Below, piece after piece: positions 1-7,841 of a stretch of DNA of 49,394 nt. The stretch covers positions 1-49,394 of the IMG/VR virus record IMGVR_UViG_3300037488_001017, one strand, 5' to 3'. A model generated the notes under the pieces. It did not search any database, was not told where the DNA came from, and saw nothing but the letters and a program-made list of their open reading frames with translations. Positions within the stretch are counted from its first letter, which is position 1, and each line of letters starts with the position of its first letter. The stretch comes from a virus. A program made the position numbers and the translations under genes.

Positions 1-44
1 CGCAGCCCAGCCGCAAGTAAGTAACGCGCAACCATCCACTCGCT

Positions 45-79
45 AGGTGGGGCTACGTCCTAAGTGACCAGCCCCACCT
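45..79. repeat. Inverted repeat in the leader of the first early gene
   Basis: Ten perfect base pairs (45-54 with 70-79; arms AGGTGGGGCT and AGCCCCACCT) enclose a 15-base loop. There is no T-tract, so it does not look like a simple intrinsic terminator. It lies about 50 bases upstream of the first gene, between the window edge and a CAGAAAGG Shine-Dalgarno near 113-120, and matches the pattern of hairpins placed before the right-end genes. The loop holds GTCCTAAGTGACC, the reverse complement of a string shared in part with the 47662-47670 spacer. If the molecule is circular, this belongs to the same leader as the hairpin at 49342. Confidence 0.55.
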
Positions 80-131
80 GCGATGTGCGTATCACATTTC
101 ATTTCCAATTCAGCAGAAAGGTTTACAAGTT

Positions 132-746
132 ATGACACAAGTTCACGACGCCATGCTCCTCGAAACCATGGCAGCCCATCTTCCCATGTCCTCCTCATTG
201 GTTCGACAGAACCGATGGGAAGCAGACGTGAGTGAGACTCTATTCACCCACATCTGCAAGACAGATGAAGATGGCAACCTGATCGACGACAACGACCACA
301 TCAGCGAGCTCGACGCACATGGCATCACGGATGATGGTCGGTTCATGCGTAACATATACGAGCAACACGATGAGGTCATCGGTGGCCCACTGTACCCCAC
401 CAACCGCAAGGGCGAGGTCGATTGGGAGGAGCACCGCATCCGTATGGCACAGCACAAGGCATGGCAATCCATCCTCAATGGTGAGGGATTGTCAATGAGT
501 GCCGGCAAACTGCGCCAGCCACAACACAACACACCTCAACCATCGACTGCCCTTGACGGGCAGGAAGATGTTCAGCCCTTGCTTGAGGAGATCGTCAACG
601 GCTTTGGCCGTGCTACCCCTATCAGTATCAGGACGCGCATCACTAGCGCCTATCGCATCGACCGCATCATCACCCACACCCGTGGCGTGACGGTCGATGA
701 GACCACACAGACCTGGACATTGTCCGGTCGCACCATCACGGAGTAA
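132..746 (+). CDS. Hypothetical acidic early protein
   Basis: This 204-residue protein is not recognised. It is rich in Asp, Glu and His, has no membrane segment or signal peptide, and contains an acidic stretch around residues 45-75. The ATG at 132 is preceded by CAGAAAGG, but the spacing is long (about 11-13 bases). It is the first gene of a tightly packed plus-strand run, with the next start two bases after its stop. A C-terminal stretch (about 150-204, many Thr, Arg and Ile) could be a separate small fold. Its position suggests an early, host-directed or regulatory role, which is inference only. Confidence 0.7.
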   Translation: MTQVHDAMLLETMAAHLPMSSSLVRQNRWEADVSETLFTHICKTDEDGNLIDDNDHISELDAHGITDDGRFMRNIYEQHDEVIGGPLYPTNRKGEVDWEEHRIRMAQHKAWQSILNGEGLSMSAGKLRQPQHNTPQPSTALDGQEDVQPLLEEIVNGFGRATPISIRTRITSAYRIDRIITHTRGVTVDETTQTWTLSGRTITE

Positions 747-748
747 CA

Positions 749-1093
749 ATGCAATCAATCACAATCGTAACTCGTCGCAAGAAGGGGGTGCTCATCGAAG
801 CCATGGTCTCACCAACCATGATTTCCATGATGCGCTCCCTTCCGGGTGACATCGACACACCAGTTGTAGAGTGTCACTTCATCTACAACAACAACCCCAC
901 CGGTATCGAAGAGGCACGCCGTAACTGGCACAGCCTCGGCGAACAACTCCGCGAAGAGGTCAACCGTAGCAACATCAGTGCACGAATCGAACACTGGTCG
1001 ACCATGCATACCGAGTACATCCTCGGTCATGACATGGAACCACCAGAAGCCATCGTCGACGTCGGCGATTGCTACCTCCCATCATCACTATGA
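749..1093 (+). CDS. Hypothetical early protein
   Basis: A 114-residue soluble protein with no recognised domain. The N-terminus (about 1-30) is basic and hydrophobic, and the middle is a mixed helix with EEARRNW- and EQLREEV-like segments. It starts two bases after the previous stop and ends nine bases before the next start, so it is almost certainly cotranscribed with its neighbours. Codon use is C-rich like the other plus-strand early genes, which supports it being real. No function can be assigned. Confidence 0.7.
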   Translation: MQSITIVTRRKKGVLIEAMVSPTMISMMRSLPGDIDTPVVECHFIYNNNPTGIEEARRNWHSLGEQLREEVNRSNISARIEHWSTMHTEYILGHDMEPPEAIVDVGDCYLPSSL

Positions 1094-1102
1094 AAGGACA
1101 CT

Positions 1103-1891
1103 ATGCCACTCTATCTACACGCGGGTGCAACCCCCATCACACGACACGCACTGAGCGAAATCTCAGCGCCGCCGGCCACCAACACATGGTGTCCACTCCA
1201 TCACTTCGACTTCGCAACCTCCATCATCGACACCCTGAACTTCATGGGTGCACGCATTACGGATGAGAAGTACGGCATCAAGCACGGCACCACTGATGGC
1301 GATGAGTTCTTCGGTCTTATCGAATTCGAGCATGACAAGCTCGACATCCCAGTCGGAACCACGCTCGGACTTGGTATCCGCAACAGCTGGACTAAGAAGT
1401 TCCCAGTCAGCGGCATCCTTGCCAAGCACACCATGGTCTGCGACAACCTTGCCTTCGCAGGAGTGGAGGCATTCCACTTCAAGAAGAAGAACAGCCCTTC
1501 CCTCTCCCGCGAACTGCCATCAATCACAGCAAGTGCAATGATGAACTTCCTTCGCAGTGCTGACGAGTACCTCCTCGACAGCGCTCGCATGGACGAGCAC
1601 TACCTTGACCAGTACTCACCAAGTACCGACAAGGTAACCGTCGACCACGTATGCATGCAACTCGCACTTAACGAAGCCATCTCATGGAAGAACATCCGCA
1701 CACTGCGCGATGAGATCCTCAGAGTCGATGGCCCCGGCGGTTTCTTCCCACGTGAAGGACGAGACATCCACTTCGGTGACGTCATGCAAGGCGTAACCGA
1801 GGTCGAGAAGTCATCACTCAATCCCATCTCTACACCTGAGCGTATGTCCCGTGCACACAACACCATCATGTCCATGATCAACGGAGATTAA
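1103..1891 (+). CDS. DUF932-like phage protein
   Basis: This 262-residue protein resembles the DUF932 / phage-plasmid-like family. Visible family-like features are the central GLGIRNSWTKKFPV segment (compare the usual LRNSHDKS pattern), then a CDNLAFAG motif around residue 112-119, followed by a long helical C-terminal half. DUF932 proteins are common in phages and plasmids, often near replication and recombination genes; their biochemical role is not established. The Shine-Dalgarno AAAGGA sits just upstream of the ATG. The similarity is recalled from family patterns and not from a search. Confidence 0.65.
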   Translation: MPLYLHAGATPITRHALSEISAPPATNTWCPLHHFDFATSIIDTLNFMGARITDEKYGIKHGTTDGDEFFGLIEFEHDKLDIPVGTTLGLGIRNSWTKKFPVSGILAKHTMVCDNLAFAGVEAFHFKKKNSPSLSRELPSITASAMMNFLRSADEYLLDSARMDEHYLDQYSPSTDKVTVDHVCMQLALNEAISWKNIRTLRDEILRVDGPGGFFPREGRDIHFGDVMQGVTEVEKSSLNPISTPERMSRAHNTIMSMINGD

Positions 1892-1893
1892 CT

Positions 1894-2217
1894 ATGGCAG
1901 ACTGGCAAATCCCACCTCACACCTTCGATGCACTGTACCGCTACTACCGACACAGCATTCCAACAGGAGGATTCCTTGCAGCAGTAATCAAGAACGATGC
2001 AATCATGGCAGCCCGAACTGCTGATGCAACAAACGCACCAGCTCTTCGTGACATCATCCTCTTTAACTACAAAGCACATGCATACAGACAAGACTGTATT
2101 GCTGATCAAGACTTTGTTGGCGTTGACTTTACATGGGACAAGTGGCGCAGGCTATACAGCCCAGATGCCACACCCATTCTCTACAAAGAATCAGAATCGG
2201 AGTTTGAAGATGCGTAA
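1894..2217 (+). CDS. Small conserved phage protein of unknown function
   Basis: A 107-residue protein with the pattern IPTGGFLAAVIKNDAIMAA near residues 22-40, followed by a conserved-looking Asp/Arg helix. This resembles a widespread, unnamed family of small phage early proteins with an IP-x-G-x-FL-x-AVL-x-ND core; I recall the pattern but no function. It starts two bases after the DUF932-like gene, and its last 8 bases overlap the start of the next gene, a translational-coupling arrangement. The C-terminus is acidic (SESEFEDA). Confidence 0.65.
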   Translation: MADWQIPPHTFDALYRYYRHSIPTGGFLAAVIKNDAIMAARTADATNAPALRDIILFNYKAHAYRQDCIADQDFVGVDFTWDKWRRLYSPDATPILYKESESEFEDA

Positions 2218-2587
2218 AGATTTCACTGTCACTATCGAAGAACCCAACCGCTACACCGAGATCACATTCCAATGCGAGGTCACCCGTACCAAGCAGGAAG
2301 ACGGATCCGGTCGCACCTGGTGGGAACACAACATCGTTGACTCCACCCCTACCGGTGCAATCATCTGCGACACAGATGGAGAAGAAGAAGTGTGGCGTAT
2401 CGGCTTCGATGAAGCATCGCCACTCCTCAAGCGTGTGATGGACAAGTACGCCGACAAGATCAGTGACTCGCTTAGCAAGCAAGCCACCGACCTAGTGAAC
2501 TCCTACCAGTACACCATCCACCGCGACGACACCAACGAGGCTGACTTCAACAACAATCAATTCAGACAAGGACGAATCAATGGCTAG
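2210..2587 (+). CDS. Hypothetical acidic early protein
   Basis: The open frame extends upstream to 1997, but the ATG at 2210 is the sensible start: it overlaps the preceding stop by 8 bases, and a GAGTTTGAAGA stretch precedes it. The 125-residue product is acidic, with alternating strands in the first half (FTVTIEE, YTEITFQCEV, AIICDTD) and a helical second half. It looks like a small beta-sandwich or OB-type fold, but no motif supports a specific name. It overlaps the next gene by 8 bases, continuing the coupled early operon. Confidence 0.65.
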   Translation: MRKDFTVTIEEPNRYTEITFQCEVTRTKQEDGSGRTWWEHNIVDSTPTGAIICDTDGEEEVWRIGFDEASPLLKRVMDKYADKISDSLSKQATDLVNSYQYTIHRDDTNEADFNNNQFRQGRING

Positions 2588-2807
2588 TCCAAAGCAAGAA
2601 CCCATACCGTCCGATCCAATGGTCAAGTACCTCAGACCACTAGTAGGTGCAACCATTACCGCTCTTGTAGTAGATCAAGGCGAGTCCGATCACGACGAAC
2701 CTTACTACGGATTCGCATTCACCACCAAGAACGGCAAGTCATACGAGTGCATGATCCTTGCCGATGAAGAGGGGAATGGCCCCGGCCACCTGGAGATATC
2801 CAAATGA
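2580..2807 (+). CDS. Hypothetical small early protein
   Basis: A 75-residue protein, not recognised. It has an N-terminal Pro/Lys segment, a central hydrophobic strand pair (ATITALVVDQ and YYGFAFTTK) and an acidic C-terminus (ADEEGNG). The start overlaps the previous gene by 8 bases and the end overlaps the glycosylase gene by 4 (ATGA), so it is translationally coupled on both sides. A compact beta fold is plausible; no function is implied. Confidence 0.6.
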   Translation: MASPKQEPIPSDPMVKYLRPLVGATITALVVDQGESDHDEPYYGFAFTTKNGKSYECMILADEEGNGPGHLEISK

Positions 2808-3490
2808 AACTACCACTACTGCCATCACAACCCAACTGTTCACGTTGCGACCTATCTGCCGGAGGAATCCACAACATCGGTATCCCATGGCGTATGTACA
2901 AGGACAACAGTAACGATGCAGTAGTACTCATCCTTGGCATGAATCCTGGCTTTCATGAAGACATGACCAACAAATGCTGGCAAGGTAGATCAGGCAAGGT
3001 ACTCGTTGAGTCGTACATCGAAGGCTCGCACATCAACGACCACGCTGACATCTACCTTGGCAACATCGCCCGTTGCTACACACCATCAGGCAAGGCACCC
3101 ACCGCACGCCAGTACCGCGCATGCTGGATGGAGCACGGACATAAGGACTTCCTCACTGTGATGAAAATGTACGGGGCTGCGCGGATTCGCGCCGCGCTTT
3201 GCGCCGGCGCAGATCCGCTCGCACACCTGACCCGCTGGGTAACTGGCAAAGCAATGAAGCAAGCAGATGCTCTCACTTCACAAGGCATCCCACTGTCCGT
3301 TGAAGGTGTTCAGTTCAATCTCTTCTCCACCTACCACCCGTCAGCAGTACTACGTGACCCCAACAAAATCCACGCAGTCTCTGACCATCTCTCCATCCTC
3401 CGCTCCTACCTACGGGGAACAGTACCTATGGCTACGTTGCCACAGATCGTGTCGCCCCACCAACTGCTTGAAGCAATGAAAGGTTACTAA
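2804..3490 (+). CDS. Uracil-DNA glycosylase, family 4 type (4Fe-4S)
   Basis: This 228-residue protein carries the superfamily landmarks in order. C12 and C15 form a CxxC pair. Motif 1, GMNPGFHED (45-53), replaces the usual GEAPGxxED. GNIARC runs to C91, followed by C107. The late motif TYHPSAVLRDP resembles the HPS/A loop. The cysteine spacing C-x2-C ... C-x15-C equals that of family 4 enzymes with a 4Fe-4S cluster. Such enzymes remove uracil from DNA. The motif 1 Glu to Met change means activity is uncertain; related phage proteins may act on other deaminated bases or on replication. The ATG overlaps the previous stop by 4 bases. Confidence 0.8.
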   Translation: MKLPLLPSQPNCSRCDLSAGGIHNIGIPWRMYKDNSNDAVVLILGMNPGFHEDMTNKCWQGRSGKVLVESYIEGSHINDHADIYLGNIARCYTPSGKAPTARQYRACWMEHGHKDFLTVMKMYGAARIRAALCAGADPLAHLTRWVTGKAMKQADALTSQGIPLSVEGVQFNLFSTYHPSAVLRDPNKIHAVSDHLSILRSYLRGTVPMATLPQIVSPHQLLEAMKGY

Positions 3491-3789
3491 TGCCACTTGA
3501 CAATAGTAAGAAGCTTGCCGAGTTTGACAGCGCACTGAAACACAATGGTGAATGGTTCTATGACAAGCCGGTAGCAACCAAGGTCATCGAAGAAACCCTG
3601 GCCTACACCGTCCTCTACATGCGCATCGTTCCCAAGTGGATCATGCTCAACACCGCAGCCATTGAGATGCGTAACCTCATCACCGATCTGGAGCAGCGCA
3701 TCTTGCAACTCGAAGTCGTACGTGAAGCTCAAGCAATTGAGATCAAGGAACTGAAGAAGGAAGTCTCATCTTACGAGGACGCACAATGA
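3490..3789 (+). CDS. Hypothetical coiled-coil protein
   Basis: A 99-residue, mostly helical protein. The C-terminal half, from about residue 55, is a clear heptad-type coiled coil (ITDLEQRILQLEVV, then IEIKELKKEVSS). The first half has a Trp/Tyr patch. Its ATG shares one base with the preceding stop codon (TAATG), and its end overlaps the next gene by 4 bases. Likely an oligomeric accessory protein; no named family recognised. Confidence 0.65.
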   Translation: MPLDNSKKLAEFDSALKHNGEWFYDKPVATKVIEETLAYTVLYMRIVPKWIMLNTAAIEMRNLITDLEQRILQLEVVREAQAIEIKELKKEVSSYEDAQ

Positions 3790-4418
3790 CCCTAGCAACA
3801 AGGCCCACCACCATGAACACCTTTGGCACGCGCCACCGCAAGTTCATCAACCCATTCGACAATGCATTATCAGTCTTTCAAGATGCACGCAAGGCACAGA
3901 CCGACCGCTTTGCTGCACGCGCCGAATGGATTGAGAACAACACGAACGATGAGACATCAGCGTTCGAGGCTGGCATGCTGTACGACTTTGACCACGCACC
4001 CAACGTGCGAGGACGTGAACAACTACTGACTGTTGACATCATCCCGATGGCACCTCAGTCACTGCGCTCACCGTCCGACATGCACGATGAACTGTGGACA
4101 ATCCTCGAAGCCCTCGCCAAGTGTGGCATCTACCTACTCAACACCAATCATCTCAATGATTCAGAGCTGTACAATCGCCTTTACTTCCGCATCCTTGACG
4201 AGGAAACACGTGGCATTCCACCCTCCGATGTATGCTCGGAGTTCATTGACTGCCTTCATCCAATGGATCGTTTCGTACCTGGCTTCTGCGATGACGGATA
4301 CAAGGAACAATCTGACAAGCCCATCAACACCCCTTACTGCCGCGGACCAAACAGCAGTACCACCACCTCACGATACTGTGATCGTGACCGGTACCTGCCC
4401 CGTCCAAGCGGCTTCTAA
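3786..4418 (+). CDS. Conserved phage early protein of unknown function
   Basis: A 210-residue protein. The region around 100-150 (DELWTILEALAKCGIYLLNTNHLNDSELYNRLYF, given here as a region) resembles a recurrent phage protein pattern, L-x-x-RGIYL-x-x-T-x-HLSDRELY-x-x-L, found in many tailed phages and without a known role. The C-terminus is low-complexity (Ser/Thr/Arg/Pro). It is the last gene of the first early block; a 330-base gene-free region follows. An internal ATG at 3813 is an alternative start. Confidence 0.65.
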   Translation: MTLATRPTTMNTFGTRHRKFINPFDNALSVFQDARKAQTDRFAARAEWIENNTNDETSAFEAGMLYDFDHAPNVRGREQLLTVDIIPMAPQSLRSPSDMHDELWTILEALAKCGIYLLNTNHLNDSELYNRLYFRILDEETRGIPPSDVCSEFIDCLHPMDRFVPGFCDDGYKEQSDKPINTPYCRGPNSSTTTSRYCDRDRYLPRPSGF

Positions 4419-4425
4419 CCCACCC

Positions 4426-4747
4426 GCTTGCAATGATGTCTCTATAGAAGACCAGTTGCAAGCCCGGAGGATTCATGGTTCATGTCACACGATGGCCTAG
4501 TGCTGTGGTGAACCATGAATGCGTGCACCCCACCAGCTAGAGTACAGATAAGAAAGCCTCTCCATAACAAGCAGCCTCTTACCGTATCGTCCGGACGATC
4601 GAAGTAACGCATACCGCTTTGTTCATGCGATGCATCCTCCACTGTGTACCTAGTTGGTGGGGCCGCAGCACTACAAACTACCGAACCTTTCTGCTCTCCT
4701 GGGTGCGGACAACCACGACGGAAACTCCGCACCCAGGTGTAAGGAAC
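4426..4747 (+). ncRNA. Gene-free region with four long hairpins: candidate structured RNA or origin
   Basis: Four inverted repeats follow one another. (1) 4426-4433 with 4456-4463, 8 perfect pairs (GCTTGCAA). (2) 4471-4482 with 4509-4520, 12 perfect pairs. (3) 4528-4545 with 4646-4662, 8 pairs plus a G.T, 4 pairs, a bulged A and 4 pairs, enclosing about 100 bases that contain a 14-base palindrome at 4586-4599 (ATCGTCCGGACGAT). (4) 4698-4709 with 4726-4737, 12 perfect pairs, ending just before the Shine-Dalgarno of the next gene. No convincing ORF fits: the ORFs crossing it lack Shine-Dalgarnos and span the stems. It could be a trans-acting phage RNA, a long structured leader, or a cruciform-rich replication origin next to the polymerase gene. 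Confidence 0.55.
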
Positions 4748-4750
4748 CAC

Positions 4751-5008
4751 ATGACTAAGCCAGATACCACCGACCCATACGACCCGCAAACCGAACAGGA
4801 CTTCAAGAACAACCGACCTCTTGAGAACGCACCACTCACCGAAGCCATGGAGTACTGGCAGAAGTACTTCGATCTATACGGCACACCTCATGACAGCAAC
4901 GCTCGCTACCTCATGAAGACATTCCTCCGCTGCAAGAAGGAGATCGAACTCTTGCGTGGCACCCTCGAATTCCTTGGCATAAAGGACATCAATGATCATC
5001 TCACTTGA
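4751..5008 (+). CDS. Small protein upstream of DNA polymerase
   Basis: An open frame runs from 4619, but the ATG at 4751 follows AAGGA at 4741 and lies just after hairpin 4, so this start is preferred; the earlier part crosses the structured region. The 85-residue product is acidic and helical with an N-terminal Pro/Asp-rich tail and a C-terminal helix (ARYLMKTFLRCKKEIELL). It overlaps the polymerase start by 17 bases, so it is coupled to polymerase translation. It is a candidate polymerase accessory protein by position only. Confidence 0.65.
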   Translation: MTKPDTTDPYDPQTEQDFKNNRPLENAPLTEAMEYWQKYFDLYGTPHDSNARYLMKTFLRCKKEIELLRGTLEFLGIKDINDHLT

Positions 5009-6827
5009 CATCGAAACCTATGGCGCATTCAAGTCCTTTGAACCCAAAGGAGTTGCATGCCCTAACCAAACCGTCTTCCACCCTGCCCTATCCAAGCGCT
5101 TCGACATGGGCACATGCCTACCATGCCGGCTCGTACCCCAATGCGCTGTCACCCTAGTCGATGGCAATGAGAACGACCCCACCAGCTGGACACCAGGAAA
5201 GACTGCGGTCTTCGATATGTGTAGCGACCTTGCCATGGTCGAGCAGATCCTTGCTAAAGCCAAGGTAATCCTTGGATCGAACATCGTGTTCGATCTACTG
5301 TACCTGCAAGAGTTCCCGTCCATCCGCAAGATCTTCACGAACGACATCAAGCCCATCCTTGTTGACACCATCATCCTGTCATGGATGCACTCAGGTATCC
5401 GCAAGTCACGTTCCCTCAAGGCACTCGGCCCAGCCCTTGGCGCATTCACCTACGACCGTACCCTCAAGGATGGCAAGTTTGAATTCCCCATGTCCGCCGA
5501 TGCCATCAAGTACAACGCCGAGGACACGCACAACGCTGTCCTTGCAGCACGCGCACTTGCCGAGCGGATCCGCGACGAGCACAGCAAAACACCCACATCC
5601 ATAGCACTCGACTTCCATAGCGACCGCCTCTGGTGTATCGAAAGCATGAGCCGCACCGGCCAGACCTTCAACACCAAGGACATCATTGACATTGCAACCC
5701 GAGCTGACAAGCGAGCCGGCACATGGGAGTACGCGCTCACCCACAACGGAATCATCCCATCAGGTGAGGGCAGTGGCACCACGCAATCCAACCTGATCTT
5801 CGAGTCCGTACTCCAAGCAGAGAAGTCATTCCCTGGTCTCCATGACAGCGGACTCCTCGAGTACACGGACAAGAAGCGCAGCGTCCGAAACAACAAAGAG
5901 AACCGCAACATCCTCAGCGCCATGATCTTGGAGAACAAACTACTCGGCGCACTCAACGAGCACGCGCAGAACGTAGCCACATACCAAGAATGCCGCAGGA
6001 TCCTCAGCCCCACCATCGACAGAGGAGAGGGACATACTGTGGTGTCAGGCTGCATCGAAGTCGGCGACCAGACCCGGTGCTACCCATCTTGGTATGGCGC
6101 ACCAACCGACGAAGGCGGCATCCAATCCGCACGCCTGTCATGCCGGCGACCAGCAGCACAGACATGGTGCAAGGAGATCCGCAACTCCATGCGCCCCAAC
6201 ACGGGCACCATCTACCACATGGACATGACTGCCTTCGAGCTCCGTGTAGCAGCAGCCATCTCCCGTGACCACAAAATGAATCAGTTCGCCTTCCAACTTG
6301 ATCCCTACTCCAACCTGGTGGGGTCACGCGATGCCATGAAGACCGCACTCCTCGTCGGCGTGAACGGTGGTGGTATGAAGAAGGCAGCACGCACCGCCAT
6401 GGCAGTGACCGGCCAGTGGGTAAACCAACACGACATCGACCAGCTTCCCATCTTCACCGACTGGACAGACTACGCCCATACCCGTGAGATCTGGTGGGCA
6501 CACGGACAGAGTGGTCACCTCCGTCTAGACGAGGCTGACATCCTGTACAACCACAATGCCAACAAGACAATCCACGACACCACCTCCTTCAAGGTGCAGG
6601 GCACGGCAGCCGTGTTCATGTCAATGATCCAATCGAAGATGCTGTTCTCTGGCAAGCAGGAGTACGAGTTCCACCTCCAGCTGCACGACGAGTTAGTCTT
6701 CTCTACTCCCTACGCTAACCAGCGCACTGCTATCTGGGATGACGTGAACCGCTGCATACAGATGGCATGTGAGGATTTGTTTGGTGTCTCTTACGGATTC
6801 ACTTTCAAGTTATACTCCGCGGAGTGA
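4992..6827 (+). CDS. Family A DNA polymerase with 3'-5' proofreading domain
   Basis: The 611-residue replicative polymerase is shorter than T7 gp5 (about 704). Exonuclease motifs: ExoI D6-x-E8 (SLDIETYG), ExoII with D101 (GSNIVFDLL), ExoIII Y174-x3-D178. Polymerase motifs: motif A with D411 (DMTAFELR), motif B R446-x3-K450, motif C H565-D566-E567. In motif B the residue equivalent to E. coli Phe762 is Leu454 and that of Tyr766 is Asn458. Leu at position 762 is common in environmental phage PolA, but Asn at 766 is unusual. There is no 5'-3' exonuclease domain. It starts inside the previous gene and its TGA overlaps the GTG of the nuclease gene. Confidence 0.93.
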   Translation: MIISLDIETYGAFKSFEPKGVACPNQTVFHPALSKRFDMGTCLPCRLVPQCAVTLVDGNENDPTSWTPGKTAVFDMCSDLAMVEQILAKAKVILGSNIVFDLLYLQEFPSIRKIFTNDIKPILVDTIILSWMHSGIRKSRSLKALGPALGAFTYDRTLKDGKFEFPMSADAIKYNAEDTHNAVLAARALAERIRDEHSKTPTSIALDFHSDRLWCIESMSRTGQTFNTKDIIDIATRADKRAGTWEYALTHNGIIPSGEGSGTTQSNLIFESVLQAEKSFPGLHDSGLLEYTDKKRSVRNNKENRNILSAMILENKLLGALNEHAQNVATYQECRRILSPTIDRGEGHTVVSGCIEVGDQTRCYPSWYGAPTDEGGIQSARLSCRRPAAQTWCKEIRNSMRPNTGTIYHMDMTAFELRVAAAISRDHKMNQFAFQLDPYSNLVGSRDAMKTALLVGVNGGGMKKAARTAMAVTGQWVNQHDIDQLPIFTDWTDYAHTREIWWAHGQSGHLRLDEADILYNHNANKTIHDTTSFKVQGTAAVFMSMIQSKMLFSGKQEYEFHLQLHDELVFSTPYANQRTAIWDDVNRCIQMACEDLFGVSYGFTFKLYSAE

Positions 6828-7426
6828 AGAAGGAGTACACGATCCTCGTTGATGAGCGTGAGAAGAAACCTCTCACCTTCCCTGAGTACATCGTGTGCCT
6901 GAACCCCGGGAAGGATCCCTGTCACCAAACCGGCACGACCGTCCGCCTCATCACGCAGAAGCGGACGATGAAGACCGGCGACTACAAGATCGACGGCCAC
7001 CCCGCCCTCCTCGAACGGAAGGGATCCATCAGCGAGATCTCCCAGAACCTCCTCACCCATGAGGGTAGGCGGCGGTTCACTGAGTGCTGCCGCCGGCTCC
7101 GTGACGAGTCACCCTGCCCTGCCGTCATGCTAGAGGGGTTAGTAATAATGCCCGAAGTCATAGCAGGAAAGCCCCACCCGGGTCTTGCGATTGATGCGTT
7201 ACTGCGTATCCTAAACGAGTACCGCATTCAACTCCTCGTCCTTCCCACCAGCACAGCGGGTCAACGCAGAGCTGCCGGTGAATGGACAGCACGATGGCTC
7301 ATCACACAGGAACACCATGACACACGTGACCCAAGTAACGGAAACCAAGAACTATCAGCGAGTATCGCAAACAACAACAGCGACCCTGCCAGTGTTGGTA
7401 CCAACGACAGTCAAGCCAGTCACTAG
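6824..7426 (+). CDS. ERCC4-type nuclease
   Basis: A 200-residue protein starting with GTG inside the polymerase stop region. The XPF/ERCC4 catalytic pattern is visible: VDERE (9-13), GDY (52-54) and ERK (64-66) with a downstream helix, that is, the D...GDY...ERKxxx(D/S) signature of metal-dependent structure-specific nucleases. No helix-hairpin-helix tail is evident. It probably processes branched or flapped replication intermediates with the adjacent polymerase. Residues after about 165 are Asn/Ser-rich and are overlapped out of frame by the next gene (110 bases), so the C-terminal tail may be dispensable. Confidence 0.85.
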   Translation: MKKEYTILVDEREKKPLTFPEYIVCLNPGKDPCHQTGTTVRLITQKRTMKTGDYKIDGHPALLERKGSISEISQNLLTHEGRRRFTECCRRLRDESPCPAVMLEGLVIMPEVIAGKPHPGLAIDALLRILNEYRIQLLVLPTSTAGQRRAAGEWTARWLITQEHHDTRDPSNGNQELSASIANNNSDPASVGTNDSQASH

Positions 7427-7835
7427 TTCAACAACCTCCATCATTGGTTGCAGTCTGAACGCACTGAAACTCAAGGTCTACCTATCAACTGGAGCCACTG
7501 TTCCAACTTCAATCCAATTCATTGGATGGAACTACTGCCCAGATCTAGCAGCCTGGATTCCACAAGCACTACTAAGCCTTGGTTCGCTGACCTTCACCGC
7601 ACAAACTACGGTCACATCATTGGGTACTTTAGGTGCACTGACAGCAGTTACCTTAAATCCCGGACAGGCTGCAACGTCTGGAAATCCATCGGCCGCTGTA
7701 ATTCTAGTTAATAGCGGTTCATTGGATAACAATACAATCTTCCTCAACACCAGGGGTTGCGAGTTTGTACAAGTGATTACTGAATTCACACCGGGCACCG
7801 CGGGCACACTCACCATCCTCCACGCTGGTCTGTAA
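7317..7835 (+). CDS. Probable small beta-rich virion protein
   Basis: The frame opens at 7278, but the ATG at 7317 has AGGA just upstream. The 172-residue product is rich in Thr, Ser, Val, Leu, Gly and Ala with alternating hydrophobic strands and almost no charged residues, typical of capsid decoration, head-fibre or tail-spike accessory proteins. It resembles in style the late-operon proteins at 18965-19408 and 19433-19852. It lies directly before the tail spike. The first 110 bases are shared with the end of the ERCC4-type nuclease in another frame. Confidence 0.6.
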   Translation: MTHVTQVTETKNYQRVSQTTTATLPVLVPTTVKPVTSSTTSIIGCSLNALKLKVYLSTGATVPTSIQFIGWNYCPDLAAWIPQALLSLGSLTFTAQTTVTSLGTLGALTAVTLNPGQAATSGNPSAAVILVNSGSLDNNTIFLNTRGCEFVQVITEFTPGTAGTLTILHAGL

Positions 7836-7841
7836 ACAACA

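Noticed and set aside
4426-4747. tRNA gene in the structured region
   Set aside because: No T-loop or anticodon-stem pattern could be matched to a cloverleaf, and the stem lengths are too long.
4442-4789. Minus-strand 115-residue ORF over the hairpin region
   Set aside because: It crosses perfect inverted repeats, has no Shine-Dalgarno, and lies antisense to the polymerase-linked gene. A shadow ORF.
5450-6055. Minus-strand 201-residue ORF inside the polymerase gene
   Set aside because: Fully antisense to a strongly supported coding sequence, with an Arg/Ser-rich composition typical of shadow frames.
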